Notes under the pieces: model-generated
The model's input: the letters and a program-made list of their open reading frames with translations, nothing else
What the model was told of the DNA's origin: nothing
The model's database searches: none
Shown here: positions 8,459 through 17,207 of the stretch, piece by piece
Position numbering within the stretch: the stretch's first letter is position 1
Layout: each line of letters opens with the position of its first letter
NCBI GenBank assembly: GCA_044341625.1
Contig: JBIIRI010000051.1
Coordinates: 1-21,595, forward strand
Direction of reading: 5' to 3'
From: Falsiroseomonas sp044341625
GTDB lineage: Bacteria > Pseudomonadota > Alphaproteobacteria > Acetobacterales > Acetobacteraceae
DNA: 21,595 nt
Translations under genes and position numbers: made by a program

Positions 8459-9005
8459 GGAGGATGGTCCCCGTGCGGCGGATCTTCTTCTGCAATTGCA
8501 GGATCCCGTAGACCAGCGCTTCCGCCGTGGGCGGGCAGCCGGGCACATAGACATCCACCGGCACGATGCGGTCGCAGCCGCGCACCACGCTGTAGCTGTA
8601 GTGGTAATAGCCGCCGCCATTGGCGCAGCTGCCCATGCTGATCACCCAGCGCGGCTCGCTCATCTGGTCGTAGACCTTGCGGAGAGCGGGGGCCATCTTG
8701 TTGGTCAGCGTGCCGGCGACGATCATCACATCCGACTGGCGCGGCGACCCGCGCGGGATGATGCCGAACCGGTCGAGGTCGTAGCGCGCCATATAGGCGT
8801 GGATCATCGGCACCGCGCAGCACGCCAGCCCGAAGGTCATCGGCCACAGGCTGCCCGTGCGGGCCCAGTTCACCACCTTGTCCAGGTTGGCGACGATGAA
8901 GCCTTTTTCCTCGACCTCGCCGGTGATGCCCTTGATCACCGCATCCTGCGCGGGGCCGGGCGGCAAGGCCTGGCGGTTCCACGCGATCTGTTCAGTCCCA
9001 CTCAT
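8451..9005 (-). CDS. nuoB: NADH-quinone oxidoreductase subunit B (cluster N2)
   Basis: NuoB (PSST/20-kDa subunit) holds [4Fe-4S] cluster N2, the last electron carrier before ubiquinone. The 184-residue protein contains the adjacent cysteines Cys62-Cys63 (GLACCAVPM), then Cys127 (MGSCANGGG) and Cys157 (VPGCPPTAEAL), the four expected ligands. Length is normal. The ATG at 9005 is the natural start, giving MSGTEQIAWNRQALPPGP. Unlike the other nuo junctions it is separated from the preceding gene, by 151 bases filled with stem-loops, so nuoB translation cannot be coupled to nuoA by overlap. Downstream, nuoC begins within its last codons. Confidence 0.97.
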   Translation of the reverse strand: MSGTEQIAWNRQALPPGPAQDAVIKGITGEVEEKGFIVANLDKVVNWARTGSLWPMTFGLACCAVPMIHAYMARYDLDRFGIIPRGSPRQSDVMIVAGTLTNKMAPALRKVYDQMSEPRWVISMGSCANGGGYYHYSYSVVRGCDRIVPVDVYVPGCPPTAEALVYGILQLQKKIRRTGTILRG

Positions 9006-9033
9006 TCCGTTCTCCCGGCGCTGCCGCGCCTGG

Positions 9034-9129
9034 CTTGAGTGCCCTCAAGTGCCGGGCGCGGCCTTCGGCCGCTTGGCTCGCCACACTCGTGGCGGGCCGC
9101 ATTCGCGGCCTCGGCCGGCTGCGCCGGCC
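9034..9129. repeat. Five consecutive perfect stem-loops between nuoA and nuoB
   Basis: This intergenic stretch holds five perfect inverted repeats in 96 bases: CTTGAG/CTCAAG (9034-9049, loop 4), GCGGCC/GGCCGC (9058-9072, loop TTC), CGCCAC/GTGGCG (9079-9094, loop 4), GGCCGC/GCGGCC (9095-9110, loop 4) and GGCCGGC/GCCGGCC (9113-9129, loop 3). There is no T-run after them in the nuo direction, so they do not look like a simple terminator. The first part (about 9041-9092) matches, in opposite orientation, the repeat units at 17382-17686. A REP-like dispersed element or an mRNA stability/processing element is inferred. Confidence 0.8.
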
Positions 9130-9156
9130 GCCTACCCGTAATGGCCCGCTTCGGCG

Positions 9157-9525
9157 TCATTCCCAATCCAGCGCGCCCTTCCGCCACTCGTAGATGAAGC
9201 CCACGGTCAGCACGCCCAGGAAGCCCATCATCGACAGGAAGCCGAACCACCCGATCTCCCCCAGCGCGATGGCCCAGGGGAACAGGAAGGCCACTTCCAA
9301 ATCGAAAATGATGAAGAGGATCGCAACGAGGTAGAACCGCACGTCGAAGCGGCGGCGCGTGTCGTCGAAGGGCTCGAAGCCGCATTCATAGGCCGAAAGC
9401 TTCTCGGGGTTCGGCTTCTGGCGCGCGACCAGCATCGCGCCGCCAACCATCGCCGAGGCGATGACCGCCGCGATCCCCAGGAACACCAGGATCGGAAAAT
9501 ACTCTGCCAGCAGCGACTGGGTCAT
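9157..9525 (-). CDS. nuoA: NADH-quinone oxidoreductase subunit A
   Basis: NuoA (ND3) is a small membrane subunit of complex I at the arm junction; it is the first gene of the operon. The 122-residue protein has three hydrophobic helices (about 8-34, 66-87 and 93-113). The conserved loop between helices 1 and 2, LSAYECGFEPFDDTR (residues 43-57), contains Cys48, the residue corresponding to the ND3 loop cysteine. FDLEVAFLFPWA (74-85) is also diagnostic. The ATG at 9525 is chosen because it precedes the family's N-terminus (MTQSLLAEYFPILVFL); the frame stays open to 9756 but that part does not resemble NuoA. Upstream, AAGGACGG may be a weak ribosome-binding site. The gene is followed by the stem-loop array before nuoB. 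Confidence 0.96.
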   Translation of the reverse strand: MTQSLLAEYFPILVFLGIAAVIASAMVGGAMLVARQKPNPEKLSAYECGFEPFDDTRRRFDVRFYLVAILFIIFDLEVAFLFPWAIALGEIGWFGFLSMMGFLGVLTVGFIYEWRKGALDWE

Positions 9526-9783
9526 CTGCCTGTGCCGTCCTTGCCTTGCCAACCTCACCCGGGATCTTTTGCCCCGGAGCCCATCTGGTTGCAGCAAAAC
9601 AGGGCTTCCCGCGATCCCGCAGGTCCCCGTCATGCCGCACCGCAGCGGAACGGAGTTTAGCCGCCCCCGGCGCGCTCCGCCATAGGGCGTGGCGCGAATG
9701 AAAGGACATTGCGCGAACGCCGACGCGTCCCTGCCAAGGGCAAGGGACGTCGGCACAGCGATGAGAAAGGGGAAACTGCCGCG
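9526..9783 (-). other. Intergenic region upstream of nuoA, expected to hold the nuo promoter
   Basis: These 258 bases lie between tRNA-Asp and nuoA and should contain the operon promoter, but no strong consensus pair is visible. The best -10-like hexamer is TAAACT on the minus strand (9654-9659), without a good -35 at the proper distance. I see no credible protein gene here on either strand. The imperfect hairpin near tRNA-Asp is listed separately. Confidence 0.5.
9719..9754 (-). terminator. Imperfect hairpin downstream of tRNA-Asp
   Basis: Two 17-base arms (9719-9735 and 9738-9754) are nearly complementary, GCCGACG...GCC against GGC...CGTCGGC, with small bulges and a 2-base centre. It lies about 30 bases beyond the 3' end of tRNA-Asp in the direction of transcription. 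There is no long T-run after it, only a few Ts in CCTTTCATT, so a role as tRNA terminator is plausible but unproven. Confidence 0.4.
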
Positions 9784-9860
<77 letters not shown>

Positions 9861-9876
9861 CCGCGGCAGGAGCCGG

Positions 9877-9905
9877 GAATTACGGGGGGGACGGTCCTGT
9901 GTCAA
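9877..9905 (-). promoter_or_regulatory. Promoter of tRNA-Asp
   Basis: On the minus strand TTGACA (9900-9905), a perfect -35, is followed after exactly 17 bases by TAATTC (9877-9882). The predicted start near 9870 is about 10 bases before the mature tRNA 5' end at 9860. This is the best sigma-70-type match I found in the window. Confidence 0.75.
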
Positions 9906-9998
9906 CCGCAGCCGAGGCAGAAAAGCGACGGGACGATGAAGATGGCTGGAGAGAACCCGTATCGGTGGGTGACGGTGTTGCGCGGGCTGCCAACCGCG

Positions 9999-10019
9999 CC
10001 GCGCGGCAGGGCCGCGCGG
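9999..10019. repeat. GC-rich perfect inverted repeat
   Basis: CCGCGCGGC (9999-10007) and GCCGCGCGG (10011-10019) are perfect complements with a 3-base loop. The hairpin lies between the tRNA-Val hairpin and the tRNA-Asp promoter. It has no T-run on either strand; it may back up the tRNA-Val terminator or be a short repeat element. Confidence 0.5.
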
Positions 10020-10043
10020 GTCGCTCCCCGCTGCCTCCGGCGG

Positions 10044-10076
10044 ATGTTTTCTTCGGCCATGGGCCGAAGAAAACAT
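10044..10076 (-). terminator. Perfect 15-bp hairpin directly after tRNA-Val
   Basis: ATGTTTTCTTCGGCC (10044-10058) and its exact complement (10062-10076) are separated by 3 bases. In the direction of tRNA-Val transcription the first arm begins at the discriminator base itself, so there is no spacer between the tRNA and the hairpin. The stem has a GC-rich tip and A/T-rich base. No T-run follows it. It probably ends the tRNA transcript or marks its 3' end for processing; the function is inferred from position. Confidence 0.6.
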
Positions 10077-10147
10077 GGGCGCTGACGGATTCGAACCGCC
10101 GACCAACGGTGTGTAAAACCGCCGCTCTACCACTGAGCTAAGCGCCC
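10076..10147 (-). tRNA. tRNA-Val (UAC)
   Basis: The cloverleaf is complete: acceptor GGGCGCT/AGCGCCC, D arm GCTC...GAGC, anticodon stem GCGGT/ACCGT with loop TTTACAC (anticodon TAC, Val), and T loop TTCGAAT. The discriminator is A. No CCA is encoded; the next bases are TGT, so CCA must be added after transcription. It lies between hup and tRNA-Asp. Confidence 0.96.
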
Positions 10148-10156
10148 CTGCCCGCG

Positions 10157-10185
10157 CCGTTACGCCGCTTCGCGCGCCGCGCCAA
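10157..10185 (-). promoter_or_regulatory. Candidate promoter of tRNA-Val
   Basis: On the minus strand TTGGCG (10180-10185) and TAACGG (10157-10162) are spaced by 17 bases and end 9 bases before the tRNA 5' end. The position suits a tRNA promoter, but both hexamers are imperfect, so this is a moderate candidate only. Confidence 0.45.
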
Positions 10186-10241
10186 GCCCCGGCCGCGAAT
10201 CAGCTGGCGCCAGATGCGCCACGCCGCTTGCGCCACGAACG

Positions 10242-10270
10242 AAAAAGGCCGGCCCCTTGCGGAGCCGGCC
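10242..10270 (-). terminator. Intrinsic terminator of hup
   Basis: A 10-pair stem (GGCCGGCTCC / GGGGCCGGCC, one G-U pair, 4-base loop) at 10247-10270 is followed on the minus strand by TTTTT (10242-10246). It lies 28 bases after the hup stop codon and is a textbook intrinsic terminator. Confidence 0.9.
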
Positions 10271-10298
10271 CTTCGCAACCGATCCTGTCGGACAGGAC

Positions 10299-10571
10299 TC
10301 AGTTCACGGCGTCCTTCAGACCCTTGCCGGCCTTGAAGCGCACGGTCGTGGTCGCGGGGATCTTGATCTCCTCGCCGGTGCGCGGGTTGCGCCCCTTGCC
10401 GGCCTTGCGCTTCGAGGTCGAGAAGGTGCCGAAGCCGACGAGCCGGACCTCCTGCTTCTTCTTCAGCGACTTGGTGATCGCCGCGAAGAGCGCATCGAGA
10501 ACGTCGCCCGCACGGGACTTCGGCATCTCGCCGGCCTCGGCGACGATCGCAACCAGATCCTGCTTGTTCAT
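10299..10571 (-). CDS. hup: DNA-binding protein HU
   Basis: This encodes HU, a small dimeric nucleoid protein that bends and compacts DNA without strong sequence preference. The 90-residue product begins MNKQDLVAIVAEAGEMPKS and has the usual helical dimer half (about 1-45). The DNA-binding arm includes GFGTFSTSKRKAGKGRNPRTG (46-66, split here as GFGTFSTSKRK and AGKGRNPRTG) with the arm-tip proline at the expected place, ending TTVRFKAGKGLKDAVN. A G-rich ribosome-binding site (AGGGGGG) sits 5 bases before ATG 10571. The gene has its own strong promoter (10639-10668) and terminator (10242-10270), so it is a single-gene unit although it follows lon as in many proteobacteria. Whether it is HU-alpha or HU-beta type is not clear. 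Confidence 0.95.
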   Translation of the reverse strand: MNKQDLVAIVAEAGEMPKSRAGDVLDALFAAITKSLKKKQEVRLVGFGTFSTSKRKAGKGRNPRTGEEIKIPATTTVRFKAGKGLKDAVN

Positions 10572-10638
10572 AGAACCCCCCTGGAATCCCTTCTTGAGGT
10601 GAAACGGACGGGGCGAATCCCGCCCCGCCAGCCGCCGG

Positions 10639-10668
10639 ACACTAGGCGCGCTGTTTCGGCGCCGTCAA
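10639..10668 (-). promoter_or_regulatory. Promoter of hup
   Basis: On the minus strand TTGACG (10663-10668) is followed after 18 bases by TAGTGT (10639-10644), or after 17 bases by CTAGTG. The predicted start near 10632 leaves a leader of about 60 bases before the hup ATG at 10571. The -35 differs from consensus at one base. Confidence 0.65.
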
Positions 10669-10683
10669 CGTGGCCACCCGTGA

Positions 10684-10712
10684 TTTCTGGCGGTTAACCG
10701 CCATTTTCTGGC
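10684..10712. promoter_or_regulatory. Palindrome and direct repeats upstream of the hup promoter
   Basis: TGGCGGTTAACCGCCA (10688-10703) is a perfect 16-base palindrome. The octamer TTTCTGGC occurs twice, at 10684 and 10705, 21 bases (two helical turns) apart. The palindrome centre is about 64 bases upstream of the predicted hup start, a position typical of activator sites. It has no T-run and is too short for a good terminator. A binding site for an unidentified regulator is inferred. Confidence 0.45.
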
Positions 10713-10768
10713 ACATGCCGCCGGCGTGACCGCGCGCGGACCGCATGGCTTCGGGAAAGCGCCTGCAA

Positions 10769-10803
10769 AAACAAAGGGCACCTGCCTCGCGACAGATGCC
10801 CTT
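10769..10803 (-). terminator. Intrinsic terminator of lon
   Basis: On the minus strand AAGGGCA...TGCCCTT (10774-10803) forms a seven-pair stem, extended inward after a mismatch by CTG/CAG pairs. It is followed by TGTTTTTGC, with the T-run at about 10769-10772. It lies about 40 bases beyond the lon stop codon. Confidence 0.75.
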
Positions 10804-10843
10804 CCTGCGAATCGAGGCGTCCCGTCCCCCCGTCCCGGCCGCG

Positions 10844-13273
<2,430 letters not shown>

Positions 13274-13375
13274 CAGGACCTCGCTAGGGACGATCGGCAC
13301 GGGGCCGCCCGCGGATGGATCGCCAAGGCGTCCCCCCGCTTCGTGGCACGGCCCGGCGCCACGGTAGTGTCATGC

Positions 13376-13404
13376 AGATGGCCCCGCCCGCCTCGCCCCG
13401 CAAG
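13376..13404 (-). promoter_or_regulatory. Candidate heat-shock (sigma-32) promoter of lon
   Basis: On the minus strand CTTGCG (13399-13404) and CCATCT (13376-13381) are separated by 17 bases. This resembles the alphaproteobacterial RpoH pattern (CTTGAA, about 17 bases, CCATAT-like), with one or two differences in each box. Lon is a classic heat-shock gene, which supports the idea, but the spacer is very G-rich and chance matches are possible. Confidence 0.4.
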
Positions 13405-13474
13405 CACCGCCCCGGCGCATGGCCGGGCGGCGTCGCGGGAAGGCGGAGGCGCCGGCACCCAAGTCACGCATATG

Positions 13475-14731
13475 TCAGGCGGAAGACTGCTCCGCCTTAC
13501 GTTCACCATAGATGAACAGCGGGCTCGCACGGCCTTCGGCGACCTCGCGGTTGACCACCACTTCCTCGACATCCTCAAGCCCCGGCAGGTCGAACATGGT
13601 GCCGAGCAGGATGCTCTCCATGATCGAACGCAGGCCGCGGGCGCCGGTACGGCGCTGGATGGCGCGGGTCGAGACCGACTTCAGCGCGTCCTCGGTGAAG
13701 GTCAGCTTGGCGCCTTCCATCTCGAACAGCCGCTGGTACTGCTTCACCAGCGCGTTCTTCGGCTTGGTCAGGATCTCGATCAGCGCCTTCTCGTCGAGGT
13801 CCTCGAGCGTCGCGACCACCGGCAGGCGTCCGATGAATTCGGGGATCAGGCCGAACTTCAGCAGATCCTCCGGCTCCACTTCCCGCAGGATCGCGCCCGT
13901 GCGGCGGTCATCCGGCGCACGGACCTCCGCGCCGAAGCCGATGCCCGAGCCCTTGCCGCGGCTGCCGATGATCTTCTCCAGCCCCGCGAAGGCGCCGCCG
14001 CAGATGAACAGGATGTTGGTCGTGTCCACCTGCAGGAATTCCTGCTGGGGGTGCTTCCGCCCGCCCTGGGGGGGGACAGATGCGACCGTGCCTTCCATGA
14101 TCTTCAGCAGGGCTTGCTGCACGCCCTCACCGCTCACGTCCCGCGTGATGGACGGGTTGTCCGACTTGCGGCTGATCTTGTCGACCTCGTCGATATAGAC
14201 GATGCCGCGCTGCGCGCGTTCGACGTTGTAGTCGGCCGATTGCAGCAGCTTCAGGATGATGTTCTCGACATCCTCGCCGACATAGCCGGCTTCCGTCAGC
14301 GTGGTCGCATCCGCCATGGTGAAGGGCACGTCGAGGATGCGCGCCAAGGTCTGCGCCAGCAGCGTCTTGCCCGAGCCCGTGGGCCCGATGAGCATGATGT
14401 TGCTCTTGGCGATCTCGACCTCGCCCGACTTCCCGGCATGGGCGAGGCGCTTGTAGTGGTTGTGCACCGCAACCGAGAGGACCTTCTTCGCATGGTCCTG
14501 GCCGATCACGTAATCGTCCAGCACCTTGCAGATCTCGCGCGGCGTCGGCACGCCATCGCGGGACTTCACGAGGGTCGTCTTGTGCTCCTCGCGGATGATG
14601 TCCATGCACAGCTCGACGCATTCGTCGCAGATGAACACGGTCGGTCCGGCGATGAGTTTCCTGACCTCGTGCTGCGACTTGCCGCAGAACGAGCAGTACA
14701 GGGTGTTCTTGGAGTCTCCGGACTTGCTCAT
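13475..14731 (-). CDS. clpX: ATP-dependent Clp protease ATP-binding subunit ClpX
   Basis: ClpX is the AAA+ unfoldase that feeds tagged substrates into ClpP. The 418-residue protein has the N-terminal zinc-binding dimerisation domain (Cys13, 16, 35 and 38), Walker A GPTGSGKT (116-123) and the pore loop GYVGED (149-154). Walker B is IVYIDE (177-182), the RKH loop is GGRKHPQ (223-229), and the IGF loop that docks on ClpP is at 264-266. The sensor-2 motif is GARGLR (363-368). The ATG at 14731 is chosen because MSKSGDSKNTLYCSFCGK is the family N-terminus and GGAG lies 6 bases upstream; the frame stays open to 14836 but that extension is not ClpX-like. It lies 214 bases after clpP, so it may have its own promoter. 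Confidence 0.98.
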   Translation of the reverse strand: MSKSGDSKNTLYCSFCGKSQHEVRKLIAGPTVFICDECVELCMDIIREEHKTTLVKSRDGVPTPREICKVLDDYVIGQDHAKKVLSVAVHNHYKRLAHAGKSGEVEIAKSNIMLIGPTGSGKTLLAQTLARILDVPFTMADATTLTEAGYVGEDVENIILKLLQSADYNVERAQRGIVYIDEVDKISRKSDNPSITRDVSGEGVQQALLKIMEGTVASVPPQGGRKHPQQEFLQVDTTNILFICGGAFAGLEKIIGSRGKGSGIGFGAEVRAPDDRRTGAILREVEPEDLLKFGLIPEFIGRLPVVATLEDLDEKALIEILTKPKNALVKQYQRLFEMEGAKLTFTEDALKSVSTRAIQRRTGARGLRSIMESILLGTMFDLPGLEDVEEVVVNREVAEGRASPLFIYGERKAEQSSA

Positions 14732-14945
14732 GCGCGCTCCAGAAGCCTGGCCCGCCCAGCCCTTGTCAGGAAACTGGCGGATTCGGCGTGGGGTCTCGCC
14801 CGCCCCCCGGTCGGGGGGACGGCAAGGGGGGACCATAGCCCCCGGTTGTCGTCTGGGAAAGCCAAACCGCGCCCCGCCCGGCCGCCCTGGCGGGGCGCCG
14901 GGGTAGCCGGCGCCTGTCGCAGGACGGCTTGGGCGGTGCGCGGGA
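14732..14945 (-). other. Intergenic region clpP-clpX with overlapping hairpins
   Basis: Two perfect 8-pair hairpins share three bases: GGCGCCGG/CCGGCGCC (14894-14914, loop 5) and GCCCCGCC/GGCGGGGC (14871-14896, loop 10). They cannot both form fully at once. Only short T-runs (GGTTTGGCTTT) follow on the minus strand. A TATGGT -10-like hexamer at 14832-14837 could serve clpX, but the -35 is poor. The region may weaken read-through from clpP or start a separate clpX transcript. Confidence 0.45.
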
Positions 14946-15590
14946 TCAGGTCTTCGCCGCCTCGGTGGGCGGCACCGGGCGCTGTTCCACCACCTGGTCC
15001 ACCAGGCCGAAGGCCTGCGCCTCCTCGGCGGACATGTAGGTGTCGCGCTCCAGCTTCCGCTCGATTTCCTCGATCGGCTGGCCGGTGTGCTTCACGTAGA
15101 TCTCATTCAGCCGCTTGCGGGTCTTCAAGATCTCGCGCGCCTGGATCTCGATATCCGTCGCTTGGCCCTGCGCGCCGCCGGAGGGCTGGTGGACCATGAT
15201 CCGCCCATTCGGCAGGGAGAATCGCTTGCCCTTCTCGCCAGCCGTCAGCAGCAGGCTGCCCATGGACGCCGCCATGCCCATGCACACGGTGGAGACGGGC
15301 GCGCGGATGTATTGCATCGTGTCGTAGATCGCGAGCCCCGCCGTCACCACGCCGCCCGGGCTGTTGATGTAGAAGGCGATGTCCTTGTTCGGGTTCTCCG
15401 ATTCCAGGAACAGCAGCTGCGCGCAGAGCAGGCTCGCCACCTGGTCGTAAACCGGCCCGGTCAGGAAGATGATCCGCTCCTTCAGCAGGCGCGAATAGAT
15501 GTCGAAGGCCCGCTCACCCCGGGCGGTCTGCTCGATGACCATGGGGACGAGGGTGTTGCTGTAGATCTCGACCGGATCGCGCTCGCGCAT
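14946..15590 (-). CDS. clpP: ATP-dependent Clp protease proteolytic subunit ClpP
   Basis: ClpP is the barrel-shaped tetradecameric serine protease that partners ClpX (and ClpA). The 214-residue protein has the catalytic triad Ser109 (GMAASMGS), His134 (MVHQPSGG) and Asp183 (ERDTYMSAEEA). The FYINSPGG oxyanion/strand region is at 73-80. It begins MRERDPVEIYSNTLVPMVIE, with a short N-terminal peptide ahead of the mature region as is usual. The ATG at 15590 has AAGGA about 8 bases upstream. The order tig-clpP-clpX-lon-hup is well known in proteobacteria. About 214 bases separate it from both tig and clpX, so co-transcription is possible but not shown. Confidence 0.98.
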   Translation of the reverse strand: MRERDPVEIYSNTLVPMVIEQTARGERAFDIYSRLLKERIIFLTGPVYDQVASLLCAQLLFLESENPNKDIAFYINSPGGVVTAGLAIYDTMQYIRAPVSTVCMGMAASMGSLLLTAGEKGKRFSLPNGRIMVHQPSGGAQGQATDIEIQAREILKTRKRLNEIYVKHTGQPIEEIERKLERDTYMSAEEAQAFGLVDQVVEQRPVPPTEAAKT

Positions 15591-15804
15591 GGAAGGTCCT
15601 TTCAGTCCCGGCCAGGTGCCGGGCGATGCCCGCCGGCGGCTGGGCCGACGGGGCAGTGTCTCGCGTCAGGCCCAATGTGGGGGACACTGGGCGGGGCGCA
15701 AAGCCCCCGTCCTGGGGTGAAACATGACGCAAGCGGGGCGGGGCGCATGCTGGCCCTGCCCCTTCGCCCTCCCCCAAGCCCGGGGGGAGGGCAGGTCAGG
15801 CTCG
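15591..15804 (-). other. Intergenic region tig-clpP with hairpin and spaced inverted repeat
   Basis: A perfect 10-pair hairpin (GCCCTCCCCC/GGGGGAGGGC, loop 7) at 15766-15792 lies just after the tig stop, without a T-run. Nearer clpP, CAGTGTC (15654-15660) and GACACTG (15683-15689) form a spaced inverted repeat with a 22-base gap. I see no strong promoter and no gene. The hairpin may end tig transcripts or protect their 3' end. Confidence 0.45.
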
Positions 15805-17142
15805 TCAGCCCGCCGCGGCGGTCAGTTCGGCCGGCGTCACCGCCTTTTCCGTGACCTTCGCCAGTTCCAGCACGAAATCCACGACCTTCTCCTCGAAGAT
15901 CGGGGCGCGCAGGCCCTCGACCGCCTGGGGATTGTTGCGGAAATACTCGATGACCTGCTTCTCCTGGCCCGGATAGCGGCCGGCCTCGGCGCGCATCGCG
16001 CCCGAGAGCTCGTCATTCGTGACCTGGATGTTGTTCGTCCGCCCGATCTCGGACAGCAGCAGGCCGAGCCGGATGCGGCGTTCCGCGATGGCCTTGTACT
16101 CGGCCTTCAGCGTGTCCTCGTCCTTGCCCTTGTCCTCGTCGTCGAGGCGGCCGGCCTTCAGGTCGGCTTCCACGCGCTGCCAGATCTGGCCGAACTCGCC
16201 TTCCACCATGCTCTCCGGCACGGTGAAGCTGGTCTTATCGGCCAGCGCGTCCAGCAGGGCGCGCTTGGCCTTCATGCGGGCCAGCTGGTCGTATTCGCGC
16301 TGCAGGCTTTCGCCCACGCGGGCACGGACGGCGTCCATGCTGTCTGCGCCCAGGCGCTTGGCGAAGTCCTCGTCCAGCGCCGGCAGGGTCTTCACCTTCA
16401 GGCCCTTGGCGGTGATGGCGAAGACCGCCGCCTTGCCCGCCAGCTCGGCAGATCCGTATTCGGCCGGGAAGGCCACATCGATGTCCTTCGCCTCGCCGGG
16501 GGACATGCCGACCAGCTGCTCGGTGAAGCCGGGGATGAAGCCGTCCCCCCCAACCTCGATCGGCATGTCGGACGCCGTGCCGCCCTGGAAGGGCTCGGCC
16601 AGGGAGCCGTCCTCGTTCTTCAGCCGGCCCACGAAGTCGCAGACCAGGATCTCGCCCTTCGCGGCGGGGCGGGCTTCCGCCACATCCTCGCTGCCCGCCA
16701 GGCGTTCGCGCATCGTGCCGAGGAACTCGTCCACCTCGGCCTCGCCCGGCGTCGCCTTCTCGCGCGTCAGCTCGACGGAGGCGAAGTCCGGCATCGGGAT
16801 CTCGGGCAGCAGCTCGAGGTCGATCTTGTATTCCAGGTCGGCGCCGTCGCTGTAGTTCACCAGCTCGATCTTCGGCTGCATGGCGGGGCGCAGACCGCGG
16901 TCGGTGATGACCTGGCGGGTCGCCTCGTTCACGCTCTCCTCCAGCACTTCGCCGGCGACGGCCTGGCCGTAGCGCGCCTTGACGACGGCGGCCGGCACCT
17001 TGCCGGGGCGGAAGCCGGGCAGCTTCAGCTCGGAGCCGATCTTGGCCAGGCGCTTGGCCTGGCGTTCGGCGAGGCTCGCCGCGGGCACAACGACCTGGAA
17101 CGCCCTCTTGAGCCCTTCGGCCGGCAGCTCGGTGACCTGCAT
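15805..17142 (-). CDS. tig: Trigger factor, ribosome-associated chaperone and prolyl isomerase
   Basis: Trigger factor binds at the ribosome exit tunnel and shields emerging polypeptides. The 445-residue protein has the ribosome-binding domain with the signature GFRPGKVP (43-50). An FKBP-type prolyl isomerase domain covers about 162-250 (beginning KGEILVCDFVGRL, with GDGFIPGFTEQLVGM inside). It ends in a helical C-terminal substrate-holding domain (about 255-430). Length and domain order are normal. The ATG at 17142 has GGAAGG about 6 bases upstream (GGAAGGTTCACATG). It is the first gene of the tig-clpP-clpX-lon cluster; a hairpin after its stop (15766-15792) suggests at least partial termination before clpP. 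Confidence 0.97.
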   Translation of the reverse strand: MQVTELPAEGLKRAFQVVVPAASLAERQAKRLAKIGSELKLPGFRPGKVPAAVVKARYGQAVAGEVLEESVNEATRQVITDRGLRPAMQPKIELVNYSDGADLEYKIDLELLPEIPMPDFASVELTREKATPGEAEVDEFLGTMRERLAGSEDVAEARPAAKGEILVCDFVGRLKNEDGSLAEPFQGGTASDMPIEVGGDGFIPGFTEQLVGMSPGEAKDIDVAFPAEYGSAELAGKAAVFAITAKGLKVKTLPALDEDFAKRLGADSMDAVRARVGESLQREYDQLARMKAKRALLDALADKTSFTVPESMVEGEFGQIWQRVEADLKAGRLDDEDKGKDEDTLKAEYKAIAERRIRLGLLLSEIGRTNNIQVTNDELSGAMRAEAGRYPGQEKQVIEYFRNNPQAVEGLRAPIFEEKVVDFVLELAKVTEKAVTPAELTAAAG

Positions 17143-17207
17143 GTGAACCTTCCGGAATCCTGATCGCGGCGTCCCGGCGGGCGCCGCTCAACTGCATCAA
17201 GCCCGCC

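Noticed and set aside
13274..13300. Lon starting nine codons earlier at a GTG (13300)
   Set aside because: No ribosome-binding site precedes it, while ATG 13273 has GAGG at the right distance and gives the usual N-terminus.
14732..14836. ClpX with a 35-residue N-terminal extension
   Set aside because: The extension is Pro/Arg/Gly-rich and falls in the intergenic hairpin region; ATG 14731 has a GGAG site and starts at the conserved zinc-binding domain.
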